Of a stretch of 56,866 bases of DNA, positions 43,571 through 53,792 are shown piece by piece. How positions within the stretch are numbered: position 1 is the stretch's first letter; every line of letters begins with the position of its first letter. The DNA comes from Candidatus Gastranaerophilales bacterium. Lineage in GTDB: Bacteria > Cyanobacteriota > Vampirovibrionia > Gastranaerophilales > Gastranaerophilaceae. The position numbers were made by a program, and so were the translations under genes. Location: the NCBI GenBank assembly GCA_944325185.1, contig CALUZA010000014.1:1-56866 (forward strand). Reading direction: 5' to 3'. Under the pieces are notes generated by a model, which was not told the DNA's origin, ran no database searches, and saw nothing but the letters and a program-made list of their open reading frames with translations.

Positions 43571-43867
43571 TTATTTCTTTTTGTTTATTGGAATATATGT
43601 TCTTGTGGCAGTACCTGATGAGAAATGACTGGAATTAATTACTTTAGTTTCCAAATTTGTTTCGTCTTCAATTTTGTTGATATCTTCAATATCTTTTAAT
43701 TGTTCGTCACTTACATAATAAGAGTTGTCATCAAAATTAAAATCTTGTTCGACATCATAAGTATATTGAGTCTTTTCAGATTGGTTTTCGGTATTATTTT
43801 TTGCAAAAACCGGAGTATAATTTAAAACCAATAGACTAAAAAATATTGCAGAAAGTAATTTTTTCAT
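43571..43867 (-). CDS. Small exported acidic protein, unknown family
   Basis: This protein has 98 residues. The Sec signal MKKLLSAIFFSLLVLNYTPV ends near FA-KN. The mature part is acidic and Asn/Asp-rich (VEQDFNFDDNSYYVSDEQLK, then DIEDINKIEDETNLETKV) and ends in a basic tail (YIPINKKK). It looks intrinsically disordered. AGGAGG lies six bases before the ATG, one of the strongest SD sites in the window, so it is probably made in quantity. It is convergent with the flagellar run. No family is recognised. Confidence 0.75.
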   Translation of the reverse strand: MKKLLSAIFFSLLVLNYTPVFAKNNTENQSEKTQYTYDVEQDFNFDDNSYYVSDEQLKDIEDINKIEDETNLETKVINSSHFSSGTATRTYIPINKKK

Positions 43868-43949
43868 AGAGCCTCCTACTTAAAAAATACCATAGAATTG
43901 GATTTTTTCAACACTAATCGGGTAATATAACTTAACAATTTTTAATTAT

Positions 43950-44411
43950 TTAACGGGCAATATATTCAACATATTTTTCAAATGCTTTCATGCCATCTTT
44001 AAATTCAACATTTCTACCCGGAGTAACTGTTAATCTTAAATATTTTAGTTCCTTTATACGAATTTCAAACAATTCGTTTGCATACGCAGCAAGCAAAATA
44101 TCGCCACCATTTGCCCATGCTTTTAGTTGTTCAATTTGTCTGTTTACCTGTGAAATTGTACTATTCTCCAAAGGCAAAAAACCGTGTCTATTTAAAGTTG
44201 CTCTATCGGCATTTGTGATTGGAATAGAAGCTATACTGGAACCAAATATCTTCTTTATTAATACATAGTTTGATGCTAATTGCTTATGTTTTATAGGAAC
44301 ATGTACTTTTCCTAAAGCTACCGCAGTATTAATATTTGAATAGTAATCTTCAGCCTGTGCTTCTTTTCTAATCGAACCGAAGTAGCACCCCAAATTGCCA
44401 CCTTTATGCAT
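43950..44411 (-). CDS. Conserved-looking hypothetical protein
   Basis: This protein has 153 residues with no signal or TM segment. GGAG lies eight bases before the ATG. The sequence has helices and strands (VALGKVHVPIKHKQLASNYV; FGSSIASIPITNADRATLN; LKYLRLTVTPGRNVEFKDG) but no known motif. Two Lys/Arg-rich ends suggest a soluble, possibly nucleic-acid- or surface-associated protein. It is alone between the exported acidic protein and ndk. Confidence 0.65.
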   Translation of the reverse strand: MHKGGNLGCYFGSIRKEAQAEDYYSNINTAVALGKVHVPIKHKQLASNYVLIKKIFGSSIASIPITNADRATLNRHGFLPLENSTISQVNRQIEQLKAWANGGDILLAAYANELFEIRIKELKYLRLTVTPGRNVEFKDGMKAFEKYVEYIAR

Positions 44412-44510
44412 TATTAACTCCCACTAATATTCGATATATTTATTATATACAAAAAAAATGAATAATAAAAAAATTAATAAAAATTAACCTAAATGATTAA
44501 AAAGATAAAT

Positions 44511-44539
44511 TTGCCTATTTTTAGAAAATGTGTTCTAAT
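44511..44539 (+). promoter_or_regulatory. Promoter candidate for ndk-tgt
   Basis: TTGCCT (44511-44516), 17 bases, TCTAAT (44534-44539). Four and five consensus matches at ideal spacing, ~20 bases before the ndk leader's AGAGG. Confidence 0.5.
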
Positions 44540-44566
44540 ATGTTTGTAATTTAAAGAGGAAAAATA

Positions 44567-46565
<1,999 letters not shown>

Positions 46566-46696
46566 TTTAAGTAATCAAAAAATTAAAAGATTAAGAATGT
46601 AAAGTAAAATTTACAAAAAATAACAAAAAACATTTGACTTCATACCTTGTTTATAGTGAAATAATAAATACAGATAACTATTATTAAGGGGAAAAT

Positions 46697-47077
46697 ATGC
46701 CTACAATTAACCAACTAATTAAAAAAGAAAGACAAAAAATTAAAGATAAAACTAAATCACCAGCTCTTACAAGCTGTCCTCAAAGACGTGGGGTTTGCAC
46801 AAGAGTTTATACAACAACTCCTAAAAAACCTAACTCAGCTATGAGAAAGGTTGCCCGTGTACGTCTAACAAACGGATTCGAAGTTACTTCTTACATTCCG
46901 GGAATCGGACACAATTTACAAGAGCACTCTGTTGTGCTGATCAGAGGCGGAAGAGTTAAAGACCTTCCAGGTGTAAGATATCACATTATAAGAGGTACTT
47001 TAGATACTCAAGGTGTTGCAAACAGAATGCAATCCAGATCTAAATACGGTACTAAAAAAGCAAAAGCTAAAAAATAG
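46697..47077 (+). CDS. rpsL: 30S ribosomal protein S12
   Basis: Decoding-centre protein of 126 residues. [20 protein letters not shown] and [20 protein letters not shown] hold the streptomycin-site Lys. The conserved [20 protein letters not shown], with its PGVRYH continuation, is wild type. GGGG lies six bases before the ATG. First gene of an rpsL-rpsG unit; a TTGACT box at 46634 may serve its promoter. Confidence 0.98.
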   Translation: MPTINQLIKKERQKIKDKTKSPALTSCPQRRGVCTRVYTTTPKKPNSAMRKVARVRLTNGFEVTSYIPGIGHNLQEHSVVLIRGGRVKDLPGVRYHIIRGTLDTQGVANRMQSRSKYGTKKAKAKK

Positions 47078-47099
47078 TAAGAAAGGTTAAATTTTAGAT

Positions 47100-47570
47100 A
47101 TGTCAAGAAGATCAAAACCGGCAAAACGTATTCCGGCACCGGACCCGATATATAACAGTGTAGATATTGCAAAATTCATTAACCGTTTAATGAAAAAAGG
47201 TAAAAAATCAGTAGCACAAAGAATTTTCTACACAACAATGGAACAAGTTCAACAAAAATCAAAAACTGAACCTATTGAAACATTTAAAAAAGCTTTATCA
47301 AATGCAACTCCATTAATTGAGGTTAAAGCTCGCAGAATCGGTGGTTCAACATATCAAGTTCCAATCGATGTTAAACCTGACAGAGGACAAGCTCTTGCTT
47401 CTCAATGGATTATTGAAGCCGCAAGAAAAAGAGGCGGAAAGTCTATGATTGAAAAACTAACAAATGAAATCTTAGATGCTTCAAATTCAACAGGTTCTGC
47501 TGTTAAGAAAAAAGAAGATACACACAAAATGGCAGAAGCAAACAAAGCTTTTGTTCATTACAGATACTAA
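47100..47570 (+). CDS. rpsG: 30S ribosomal protein S7
   Basis: Primary 16S rRNA-binding protein of 156 residues. MSRRSKPAKRIPAPDPIYNS, KARRIGGSTYQVPIDVKPD and the C-terminal NKAFVHYRY are standard. AAAGG lies 12-16 bases upstream. Unlike the usual str operon, fusA and tuf do not follow: a strong terminator stands right after the stop. Confidence 0.98.
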   Translation: MSRRSKPAKRIPAPDPIYNSVDIAKFINRLMKKGKKSVAQRIFYTTMEQVQQKSKTEPIETFKKALSNATPLIEVKARRIGGSTYQVPIDVKPDRGQALASQWIIEAARKRGGKSMIEKLTNEILDASNSTGSAVKKKEDTHKMAEANKAFVHYRY

Positions 47571-47585
47571 TTCTGAAGATATATT

Positions 47586-47628
47586 AAAAAATCCGACTGA
47601 CAAAGAAAACTTTACAGTCGGATTTTTT
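47586..47628 (+). terminator. Intrinsic terminator of rpsL-rpsG
   Basis: A 14-bp stem (47586-47599 with 47615-47628) with a 15-base loop. The stem's right arm ends in a T run. It lies 15 bases after rpsG and 18 bases before the next ATG, so the following radical SAM gene is probably transcribed separately or by read-through. Confidence 0.9.
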
Positions 47629-47645
47629 AATGCAAAAATACGCTT

Positions 47646-48584
47646 ATGGAAAACAAGCCAAAAAAATTTATAGATTTCATAATTACCCAAAAATGCACAT
47701 ATTCATGCAAATATTGTTCACAAAGTAAATCCGAAACAAAAAATAAAAATATCGCAAATAAAAAAACAATAGATTCTTTTTTAAATTTCATAAAAAATCT
47801 TGAAAAAGACTGGGAAATCACTATAACAGGCGGAGAAGCAATTTTGCATCCAAATTTTTATGAAATAATTTCTGAAATAAAAAAATTAAATTTTAAAATA
47901 AATCTAATAACTAATTTTTCATTTTCACTTGAAATATATAGAAAAGTATTCGATATACTTGATAGTTCATTAAATAGATATGATATTAGCTTTCATCTTG
48001 ACGAAATAGTCAACTTTGAACAAACTTTATACAAACTTGAAAAATTTATAAATCTAAAACCACAAAACACAAAAACAACATTTTTGATTCCAATATACAA
48101 TATAGATGATAAAAAAGAAAAACAAATTGAAAAAATAATCAAAATTGCAAAAAAATATAATATAAATTATGATTTTCAACACATCAGATTTTTAAATACA
48201 TACTCAAAAATTAAATCAAAAGAAGAAAAATATTTAAACAAAGAAAAACCTAATAAAACATTTTCGCATCTTTGCTTTGCAGGCAAATACAGCTTTGTAA
48301 TATATGAAGATGGTGAAGCATACAGATGCTATTCCTCAAGATTATTAAAGTCTAATTCACTGGGAAATATAAACAATAAAGATTTTAAACTTTCAAATAA
48401 ACCTATGCCCTGTCTGCATAGTTACTGTACATGCCCCAAGCCTAAATTATACGGGCAAATAACCTCAACAAAAAAGCCTCTGCAAACGTTGATCCTTAAT
48501 ATAAGAAATATTTTTTATAGTCCTGCGTTAATTTTTAAAAAAAGAGATATTATTGTTGCAAAAATCAAACAAAAACTTAACTAA
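47646..48584 (+). CDS. Radical SAM protein with C-terminal cysteine cluster
   Basis: This protein has 312 residues. The radical SAM 4Fe-4S motif is CTYSCKYC near residue 17. The GGEAILHPNF segment is the usual SAM-contact (GGE) motif. A second Cys group at ~218-280 (LCFAGKYSFVIYEDGEAYRC, then LHSYCTCPKPK) resembles a SPASM-type or auxiliary-cluster region. Such enzymes modify peptides, cofactors or RNA, but the substrate cannot be inferred. The DNA is very AT-rich and Asn/Lys-rich in translation, more than the neighbours, which could suggest a different origin. No SD is clear, and no partner peptide gene was found next to it. Confidence 0.8.
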   Translation: MENKPKKFIDFIITQKCTYSCKYCSQSKSETKNKNIANKKTIDSFLNFIKNLEKDWEITITGGEAILHPNFYEIISEIKKLNFKINLITNFSFSLEIYRKVFDILDSSLNRYDISFHLDEIVNFEQTLYKLEKFINLKPQNTKTTFLIPIYNIDDKKEKQIEKIIKIAKKYNINYDFQHIRFLNTYSKIKSKEEKYLNKEKPNKTFSHLCFAGKYSFVIYEDGEAYRCYSSRLLKSNSLGNINNKDFKLSNKPMPCLHSYCTCPKPKLYGQITSTKKPLQTLILNIRNIFYSPALIFKKRDIIVAKIKQKLN

Positions 48585-48713
48585 AATAAATATTTTATTC
48601 AATATAACCTTGATTATTATTTTAAAGTAAATTAATTGTTCAAACTAAACTTAACCGCAAAAAGATAAAATATTGTTTTTTACTATTTTGTGATAGAATT
48701 ATAAAGTAAATTG

Positions 48714-48878
48714 ATAATTGAATAAATTTTCGGGACATAGCAGGGACCCCCAGAGCGAAGCGGTGGGGAACCCGAAACGAGTAAGTTATAGTTCGCAGGG
48801 CGAACTTAACGAACGAAGTTGAGGGCAGATGTGTGCGAAGGGCGTGACGATGAAGCGTTGAGCTTCAGCGGACAGCCC
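48714..48878. repeat. Structured repeat element, copy A
   Basis: A 165-bp element repeated at 49070-49233. It starts with the same AT-rich leader and CGGGACATAGC as the tRNA-Pro locus downstream, then continues into unique sequence. Several nested hairpins can be drawn: CGGG (48731) with CCCG (48771) enclosing CCCC/GGGG, GTTCG/CGAAC (48791-48805), AACTT/AAGTT, GAAGC/GCTTC (48852-48866) inside GGGC/GCCC (48840-48878). Copy A differs from copy B by about four positions, mostly in predicted loops or linkers. It looks like a structured RNA or a mobile repeat. It has no protein frame. Confidence 0.8.
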
Positions 48879-48949
48879 AACATTGAACTAAAGTGATGTG
48901 GGATGAAAGTCTTACAGGAATATTTTTCAATCCGTACCTTAATTTGCTT

Positions 48950-49004
48950 GTTCACTTTTTCTTTTTGTCCCTCAAACGCCGGAATGCAAAAAGAAAAAGT
49001 GAAC
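48950..49004. repeat. 18-bp perfect inverted repeat
   Basis: GTTCACTTTTTCTTTTTG (48950-48967) and its exact reverse complement (48987-49004) frame a 19-base loop. It lies between the two copies of the structured repeat. There is no T run after it, so a simple terminator is unlikely. It could be a MITE-like or palindromic element. Confidence 0.85.
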
Positions 49005-49069
49005 CGAAAAAGAAAAACCTCGGCTTTTTAATATTTAAAATTTTATCCTAAGTTGTTATAATAAAATTT

Positions 49070-49233
49070 ATAATTTAATAAATTTTCGGGACATAGCAGG
49101 GACCCCAAAGCGAAGCGGTGGGGAACCCGAAACGAGTAAGTTATAGTTCGCAGGGCGAACTTAACGAACGAAGTTGAGGGCAGATGTGTGCGAAGGGCAT
49201 GACGATGAAGCGTTGAGCTTCAGCGGACAGCCC
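49070..49233. repeat. Structured repeat element, copy B
   Basis: Nearly identical to copy A over 164 bp, with the same hairpin set. It has one fewer C and an A in the first loop region, one G-to-A change in the spacer after GGGC, and one change (T for G) in the leader. A TATAAT box lies at 49058 upstream. Its 3' end runs into non-repeated sequence, which leads to the tRNA-Pro leader about 45 bases later. Confidence 0.8.
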
Positions 49234-49295
49234 GTAGACCTTACAAGGACCGAAAGACAAGAAACAAAACCAAAATTGATAATTGAATAAATTTT

Positions 49296-49361
<66 letters not shown>

Positions 49362-49369
<8 letters not shown>

Positions 49370-49542
49370 AAATTTTTAATTTTCTCCATTACATAATTGA
49401 CGACAGGACAAGTCCTGAGCGCTCGTTATGATTTTTATCGCTTACGCTAAAAATCAAAACTCCGCATACTTTTCTCGTACGGCTCAAATATTTCGCCTAC
49501 GATAAAAGCACGTTCCGAAAATTTTTAATTTTCTCCATTACA
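49362..49542. repeat. 32-bp direct repeat of tRNA-Pro 3' boundary enclosing 117 bp
   Basis: The 32 bases 49362-49393 (acceptor 3' strand CGTTCCG, discriminator and flank AAAATTTTTAATTTTCTCC...) recur exactly at 49511-49542. The 117 bp between hold two hairpins: CAGGAC/GTCCTG (49404-49417) and GATTTTTA/TAAAAATC (49430-49455). This is the geometry of an attachment-type duplication at a tRNA 3' end, but the enclosed segment is too small for an integrase and encodes no protein. Confidence 0.85.
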
Positions 49543-49687
49543 AGATTAAAACTTTAACTCATTATTGACCTAAATTTTTAACAACTCAAAATAAAAACAT
49601 TTAACCAAAACATAAAACATTAAATATTTACATATAAAAATTAGCAAATAAAATTAAAATAATCACCAGTTATTTTAAGGATGAATT

Positions 49688-50773
49688 ATGAAAATATCCC
49701 CAATTTCAATATACAACAGACAAAACACATACCAAATCAAAAAAAGAAATATAAATTTTAAAAACAATTCTTTTAAAAGAACAACAGAACCAAATCTCAA
49801 CACATACATCCCTTTAATGTCAACAAAATTAAAGCTCAATGAAAATATAAAATTCTTTTTATCGGGTCTACTTAAAATCGATACTGACACAAAAAGAACA
49901 GGAAAACCTATTGAAATACTGGATGTAGGTTGTTGTGACGGAGCACTTTGTAGGACGCTTTCAGAATATCTGCCAAAAAATACACGATATTATGGCATAG
50001 ATTTATCCGAAGAAATGCTTGAAAAAGCAAGAGAAGAAGACAAAGGAAAAATAAATTCAACTTATGTAAAAGGAAACGCCTTTGACTTGCCATACAAAGA
50101 TAATCAAAAGGATGCAATAATAGCTTCAAGCATAATGCATGAAATATATAGTTATGAATTTAGAGAATATAATGAAAAAGCATATTCCAAAGAATCAGTT
50201 TTACATTTTCTTGAACAAGCTTACAGCTGTTTAAAACCGGGCGGAGTACTAATCATAAAGGATCCTGCAACAGCAGGAGTAGACCCATGGGAAAAAATCA
50301 AAATTGCAAATGCAAACAAAGAAAATGGAACATACCCGCCATTAAAAGAAGAAGAACTGCAAAATGCAGATATTACAAAATTATGCACATACGACAAATT
50401 AAAACGATTTTGCATGGATTTTTACCCTGCAAAAGGTCAAACACAATGGGATGAAAACGGGGATTGCATAATGCCAAGATGGCTTGTAACAGAATTTGTA
50501 AGACACAGAAAATGGCTTGCAACACCTGAAAACTGGGCATACGAAATCAAAGAAAACTATGGCACACTAAGACCGGATGAAATGGCAAAACTAGCTAAAA
50601 AAGCAGGTTTTTATCCAATAAAAATAGAAAATATATCAATTCCAAACAAAAATAATATCTATGCAATAAAAGAAGGTGAATTTGAGATAAAAGATATGAA
50701 CAACAATACCTTGAGTCTTGAAGATTTTCCAATGTTTCTTGAAGTTGTTCTAAGAAAACCAAGAGAAATATAA
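49688..50773 (+). CDS. SAM-dependent methyltransferase with lineage-specific N-terminal leader
   Basis: This protein has 361 residues. Residues 1-30 form a leader (MKISPISIY, then KKRNINFK at 18-25) that lines up with the unknown protein at 4522 and is not part of a methyltransferase fold. The Rossmann class I core starts with ILDVGCCDGALCRTLSEYLP (motif I), then YYGIDLSEEMLEKAREED and CLKPGGVLIIKDPA. The C-terminal ~130 residues are extra and resemble no common small-molecule methyltransferase. The substrate is unknown. AAGGATGA lies upstream, with the ATG seven bases after the AAGGA. Confidence 0.85.
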   Translation: MKISPISIYNRQNTYQIKKRNINFKNNSFKRTTEPNLNTYIPLMSTKLKLNENIKFFLSGLLKIDTDTKRTGKPIEILDVGCCDGALCRTLSEYLPKNTRYYGIDLSEEMLEKAREEDKGKINSTYVKGNAFDLPYKDNQKDAIIASSIMHEIYSYEFREYNEKAYSKESVLHFLEQAYSCLKPGGVLIIKDPATAGVDPWEKIKIANANKENGTYPPLKEEELQNADITKLCTYDKLKRFCMDFYPAKGQTQWDENGDCIMPRWLVTEFVRHRKWLATPENWAYEIKENYGTLRPDEMAKLAKKAGFYPIKIENISIPNKNNIYAIKEGEFEIKDMNNNTLSLEDFPMFLEVVLRKPREI

Positions 50774-50775
50774 AA

Positions 50776-51315
50776 TTATTCTACTTTTACAAATTCATCT
50801 TTAAGCTTTTTAAAAGTTGAAAATTGACCGCTTTTAGTTATGGCAACCTTTCCGGAGCGAACAAACTCCTTTATCCCAAAAGGTCTGACTAATTCGGCAA
50901 ATGTCTGCACTTTTTTTTCATCTCCGTCAATTTTAACAGTGTACAATTTTTCATTAACATCCATAATCGAAGCTTGAGCTTGCGCCACAATATTCATAAA
51001 TTCCGCTCTGTTTTCATCATTTACGAAAATCTTTAACAAGCCGATTTCATATTCAATTGCATCTCCTATAGACAAATTTGCAACCTTAATAACAGGAATT
51101 AAACGATTTAATTGTTTACAAATCTGCTCAATAACATCATCATCACCTTGAGTCACAATTGTAACTCTTGAATAAATACTATCTAAAGCAGGTGCAACTG
51201 TAAGACTTTCAATATTGTATCCTCTGCCTGAAAACAAATCAACAATTCTTGATAAAACACCCACCTCATTAGAAACCAATACAGAAATAGTATGATTTAC
51301 ACCCAAATTTCCCAT
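50776..51315 (-). CDS. ilvN: Acetolactate synthase, small (regulatory) subunit
   Basis: ACT-domain regulatory subunit of the first enzyme of valine/leucine/isoleucine synthesis. It has about 179 residues. HTISVLVSNEVGVLSRIVDL and GRGYNIESLTVAPALDS are the ACT/IlvH signature. The ATG at 51315 shares its first base with the ilvB TAA (TAATG), with AAAGGA six bases upstream; a Met two codons earlier would sit directly on the SD. It is the second gene of an ilvB-ilvN pair. Confidence 0.96.
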   Translation of the reverse strand: MGNLGVNHTISVLVSNEVGVLSRIVDLFSGRGYNIESLTVAPALDSIYSRVTIVTQGDDDVIEQICKQLNRLIPVIKVANLSIGDAIEYEIGLLKIFVNDENRAEFMNIVAQAQASIMDVNEKLYTVKIDGDEKKVQTFAELVRPFGIKEFVRSGKVAITKSGQFSTFKKLKDEFVKVE

Positions 51316-53024
51316 TAGCATTCCTTTCTAGAAAGTAAAACTTTATCAATTGGTTGTCCTGCTAAAACCCAAGGATAAACCATTTCAAAATTTTCACACA
51401 CAAAATCAATCAAACAAGGTCCCTTGAAATCAATTGCTTTTTTTAACGCCGGAATGATTTCCTCTTCTTTTTCAACTCTAATTCCAAGCGCCCCATAACT
51501 TTCAGCCAATTTAACAAAATCGGGAGAAGATATTTTTGTTTGAGAATAGTGTTCGTTATATATCTTTTCTTGCCACTGGCGAACCATTCCCAGATATCCA
51601 TTATTAATTATACAATTTATAACCTTAAATTTATAATCAACACAAGTCATCAGCTCTTGAATATTCATCTGAATTGAACCGTCACCTGCAATATTTAAAA
51701 TATAACCGTCTTTTTTTGCAACAGCGGCGCCCATTGCAGCAGGAAAACCAAATCCCATAGTTCCCAAACCGCCGGAAGTTATCAATTTTCTTGGTTTATT
51801 AAATTTAAAATTCTGAGCAGTCCACATTTGATGCTGTCCGACTTCTGTTGAAACAATAGGTTCATCGTCTTTTGTAAATTCATAGATTTTCTCAAGCACA
51901 GTTATTGCGCTTAATTTATCGGACATTTTTTGAGGAATTGCAACTTTCTTTTTCCATTCCTCAATATCTTTAAACCACTTATCTTTCAATTCAACATTAA
52001 TTTTATGATGTGATTTCATTAATTCAAAAAGCATTGCATTTAAAACATTTTTTATATCACCCACAATAGGAATTGTTGCTTTTACGTTTTTTGAAATAGA
52101 ACAGGGGTCAATATCAATATGAATAACCTGAGCATCTCTTGCAAAACGTTTCAAACAACCCGTAATTCTATCCGAAAATCTTGTTCCGATTGCAAAAATC
52201 ACATCTGCATTTGAAACAGTAAGATTAGCACAATAATTTCCATGCATACCCATCATTCCAAGGCTTGTCTCAAGCGAATCGGGATAAGTACCTGTTCCCA
52301 TTAAAGTATGTACGACCGGAATATGCAATTTTGTAGCTAATTCTGTAAGCTCTTTACTTGAATTTGAAGCTACAACTCCACCGCCTGAAATTATAACAGG
52401 TCTTTTTGCCTCAAAAAGAGTTTTAAGCGCCCTTTGAATTTGCAAAGGGTGACCTTTGTAGTTTGGATTATATCCGACTAATTCAACATTTTTAGGATAA
52501 TTAAAAGTATATTTTGCATTAAAAACATCAACGGGAATATCTATAACAACAGGGCCTTTTTTTCCTGTAGTTGCTATATAGAAAGCTTCCTTAACAACTC
52601 TTGCTAAATCTTTAACATCTTTAACAAGATAATTGTGCTTACAGCAAGACCTTGTAATTCCAACAATATCTGCTTCTTGAAAAGCATCCCCGCCAATTAA
52701 TTTTGAATTAACCTGACCGGTTATTAAAACCATTGGAGTGCCATCATAATAGGCATTTGCAAGCCCTGTTATTGTATTGCAGGCACCTGGTCCTGATGTA
52801 ACTATTGCTACGCCTGCTTTACCTGAAACCCTTGCATAACCTTCCGCAGCATGTACAGCAGCTTGTTCATGTCGAACCAAATAATGCTTAATATCATTTT
52901 GCATATACAAAGCATCATACAAAGGTAAAACAACACCCCCCGGATATCCAAATATTTCTTCTACACCCTCTTTTAATAAAGATTTTAATAAAATTTGCGC
53001 ACCGGAGAACATCTGTTTATTCAT
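51315..53024 (-). CDS. ilvB: Acetolactate synthase, large catalytic subunit
   Basis: A ThDP-dependent enzyme of 569 residues that condenses pyruvate to acetolactate or with 2-ketobutyrate. EEIFGYPGGVVLPLYDAL, HEQAAVHAAEGYARVSGKAG, MMGMHGNYCAN and the ThDP motif region (IAGDGSIQMNIQEL, with NNGYLGMVRQW) are intact. GGAAG lies eight bases upstream of the ATG. It is divergent from ruvA. Confidence 0.98.
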   Translation of the reverse strand: MNKQMFSGAQILLKSLLKEGVEEIFGYPGGVVLPLYDALYMQNDIKHYLVRHEQAAVHAAEGYARVSGKAGVAIVTSGPGACNTITGLANAYYDGTPMVLITGQVNSKLIGGDAFQEADIVGITRSCCKHNYLVKDVKDLARVVKEAFYIATTGKKGPVVIDIPVDVFNAKYTFNYPKNVELVGYNPNYKGHPLQIQRALKTLFEAKRPVIISGGGVVASNSSKELTELATKLHIPVVHTLMGTGTYPDSLETSLGMMGMHGNYCANLTVSNADVIFAIGTRFSDRITGCLKRFARDAQVIHIDIDPCSISKNVKATIPIVGDIKNVLNAMLFELMKSHHKINVELKDKWFKDIEEWKKKVAIPQKMSDKLSAITVLEKIYEFTKDDEPIVSTEVGQHQMWTAQNFKFNKPRKLITSGGLGTMGFGFPAAMGAAVAKKDGYILNIAGDGSIQMNIQELMTCVDYKFKVINCIINNGYLGMVRQWQEKIYNEHYSQTKISSPDFVKLAESYGALGIRVEKEEEIIPALKKAIDFKGPCLIDFVCENFEMVYPWVLAGQPIDKVLLSRKEC

Positions 53025-53060
53025 ATAACACTTCCTGCTAATTGCTAATATTATCTTTGA

Positions 53061-53089
53061 ATTATATTATAACAATAAAATAGGGTAAA
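53061..53089 (-). promoter_or_regulatory. Promoter candidate for ilvB-ilvN
   Basis: On the minus strand, TTTACC (53089-53084), 17 bases, and a perfect TATAAT (53066-53061). Its start would be about 30 bases before the ilvB ATG. No attenuator or T-box leader is visible. Confidence 0.5.
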
Positions 53090-53167
53090 TTTCCAAATGT
53101 AAAATTTTTTAAACATTTCAAATAAGACGCTCTTTTTACAATATAATAAACAAGGAGTTAATAGAAA

Positions 53168-53779
53168 ATGTTTGATTATATAAAAGGAATTTTAGTAAAT
53201 AAATCTTTTCCTTATTGTACCGTAGAGTGTAATAATATAGGTTATTTACTTCTCGTTAATCAAAGAACAATAAACAACCTTGGAAATATAGATGAAGAAA
53301 TAAAAATATATACAAAACTAATCCATAAAGAAGACAATATGACTCTTTGCGGATTTAAAAACAGAGAAGATAGAGTAATATTTGATATATTAACGTCTGT
53401 TTCAGGAATTGGAACAAAAGTTGCATTCGCACTTTTAGATGAATTTGAAACCAGTGATTTAATCAATGCAGTTATTGAAGAAAACCATAAATTAATATCA
53501 AGAACAAAAGGGGTTGGGGCTAAAATGGCACAAAAAATTGTTCTTGAATTAAAAGATAAATTAACAAAGATTGATACAAACACGGAAATCATTTCAGCAA
53601 AAAGTCAAAACTCAAACGTATCAAACGAAACAATAATGCAAGCCCAAACAATATTGCAATCATTAGGCTACAATCAAAACGAATACCAGAATGCTCTTGA
53701 AATCGCTCTTAAAAAACTTGAAAAAGACGACGCTCAAGAACTTTTAAAAGAAGTTTTACAGTTACTTTCAATATTTTAA
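53168..53779 (+). CDS. ruvA: Holliday junction branch migration protein RuvA
   Basis: Binds four-way junctions and loads RuvB. It has 203 residues in three parts: an OB fold, tandem HhH motifs (SVSGIGTKVAFALLDEFETS; TKGVGAKMAQKIVLELKD) and a C-terminal UBA-like helical domain (ALEIALKKLEKDDAQELLKE). AAGGAG lies 10 bases upstream of the ATG. It is divergent from ilvB and 13 bases ahead of glgA. ruvB and ruvC are not here. Confidence 0.97.
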   Translation: MFDYIKGILVNKSFPYCTVECNNIGYLLLVNQRTINNLGNIDEEIKIYTKLIHKEDNMTLCGFKNREDRVIFDILTSVSGIGTKVAFALLDEFETSDLINAVIEENHKLISRTKGVGAKMAQKIVLELKDKLTKIDTNTEIISAKSQNSNVSNETIMQAQTILQSLGYNQNEYQNALEIALKKLEKDDAQELLKEVLQLLSIF

Positions 53780-53792
53780 AAGGATAGAATTT

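Noticed and set aside
46634..46657. rpsL promoter from TTGACT and TATAGT
   Set aside because: The spacing is 12 bases, too short for sigma-70, and no good -10 box lies at 16-18 bases, so it was left out of the feature list.
48731..48790. Structured repeat head as a tRNA pseudogene
   Set aside because: Only the first ~11 bases match the tRNA. No anticodon or T arm can be recovered, so it is a shared head, not a decayed tRNA.
53025..53167. T-box or attenuator leader before ilvB
   Set aside because: The space holds a simple promoter candidate and a short leader. No specifier hairpin, T-box sequence or terminator pair is seen.
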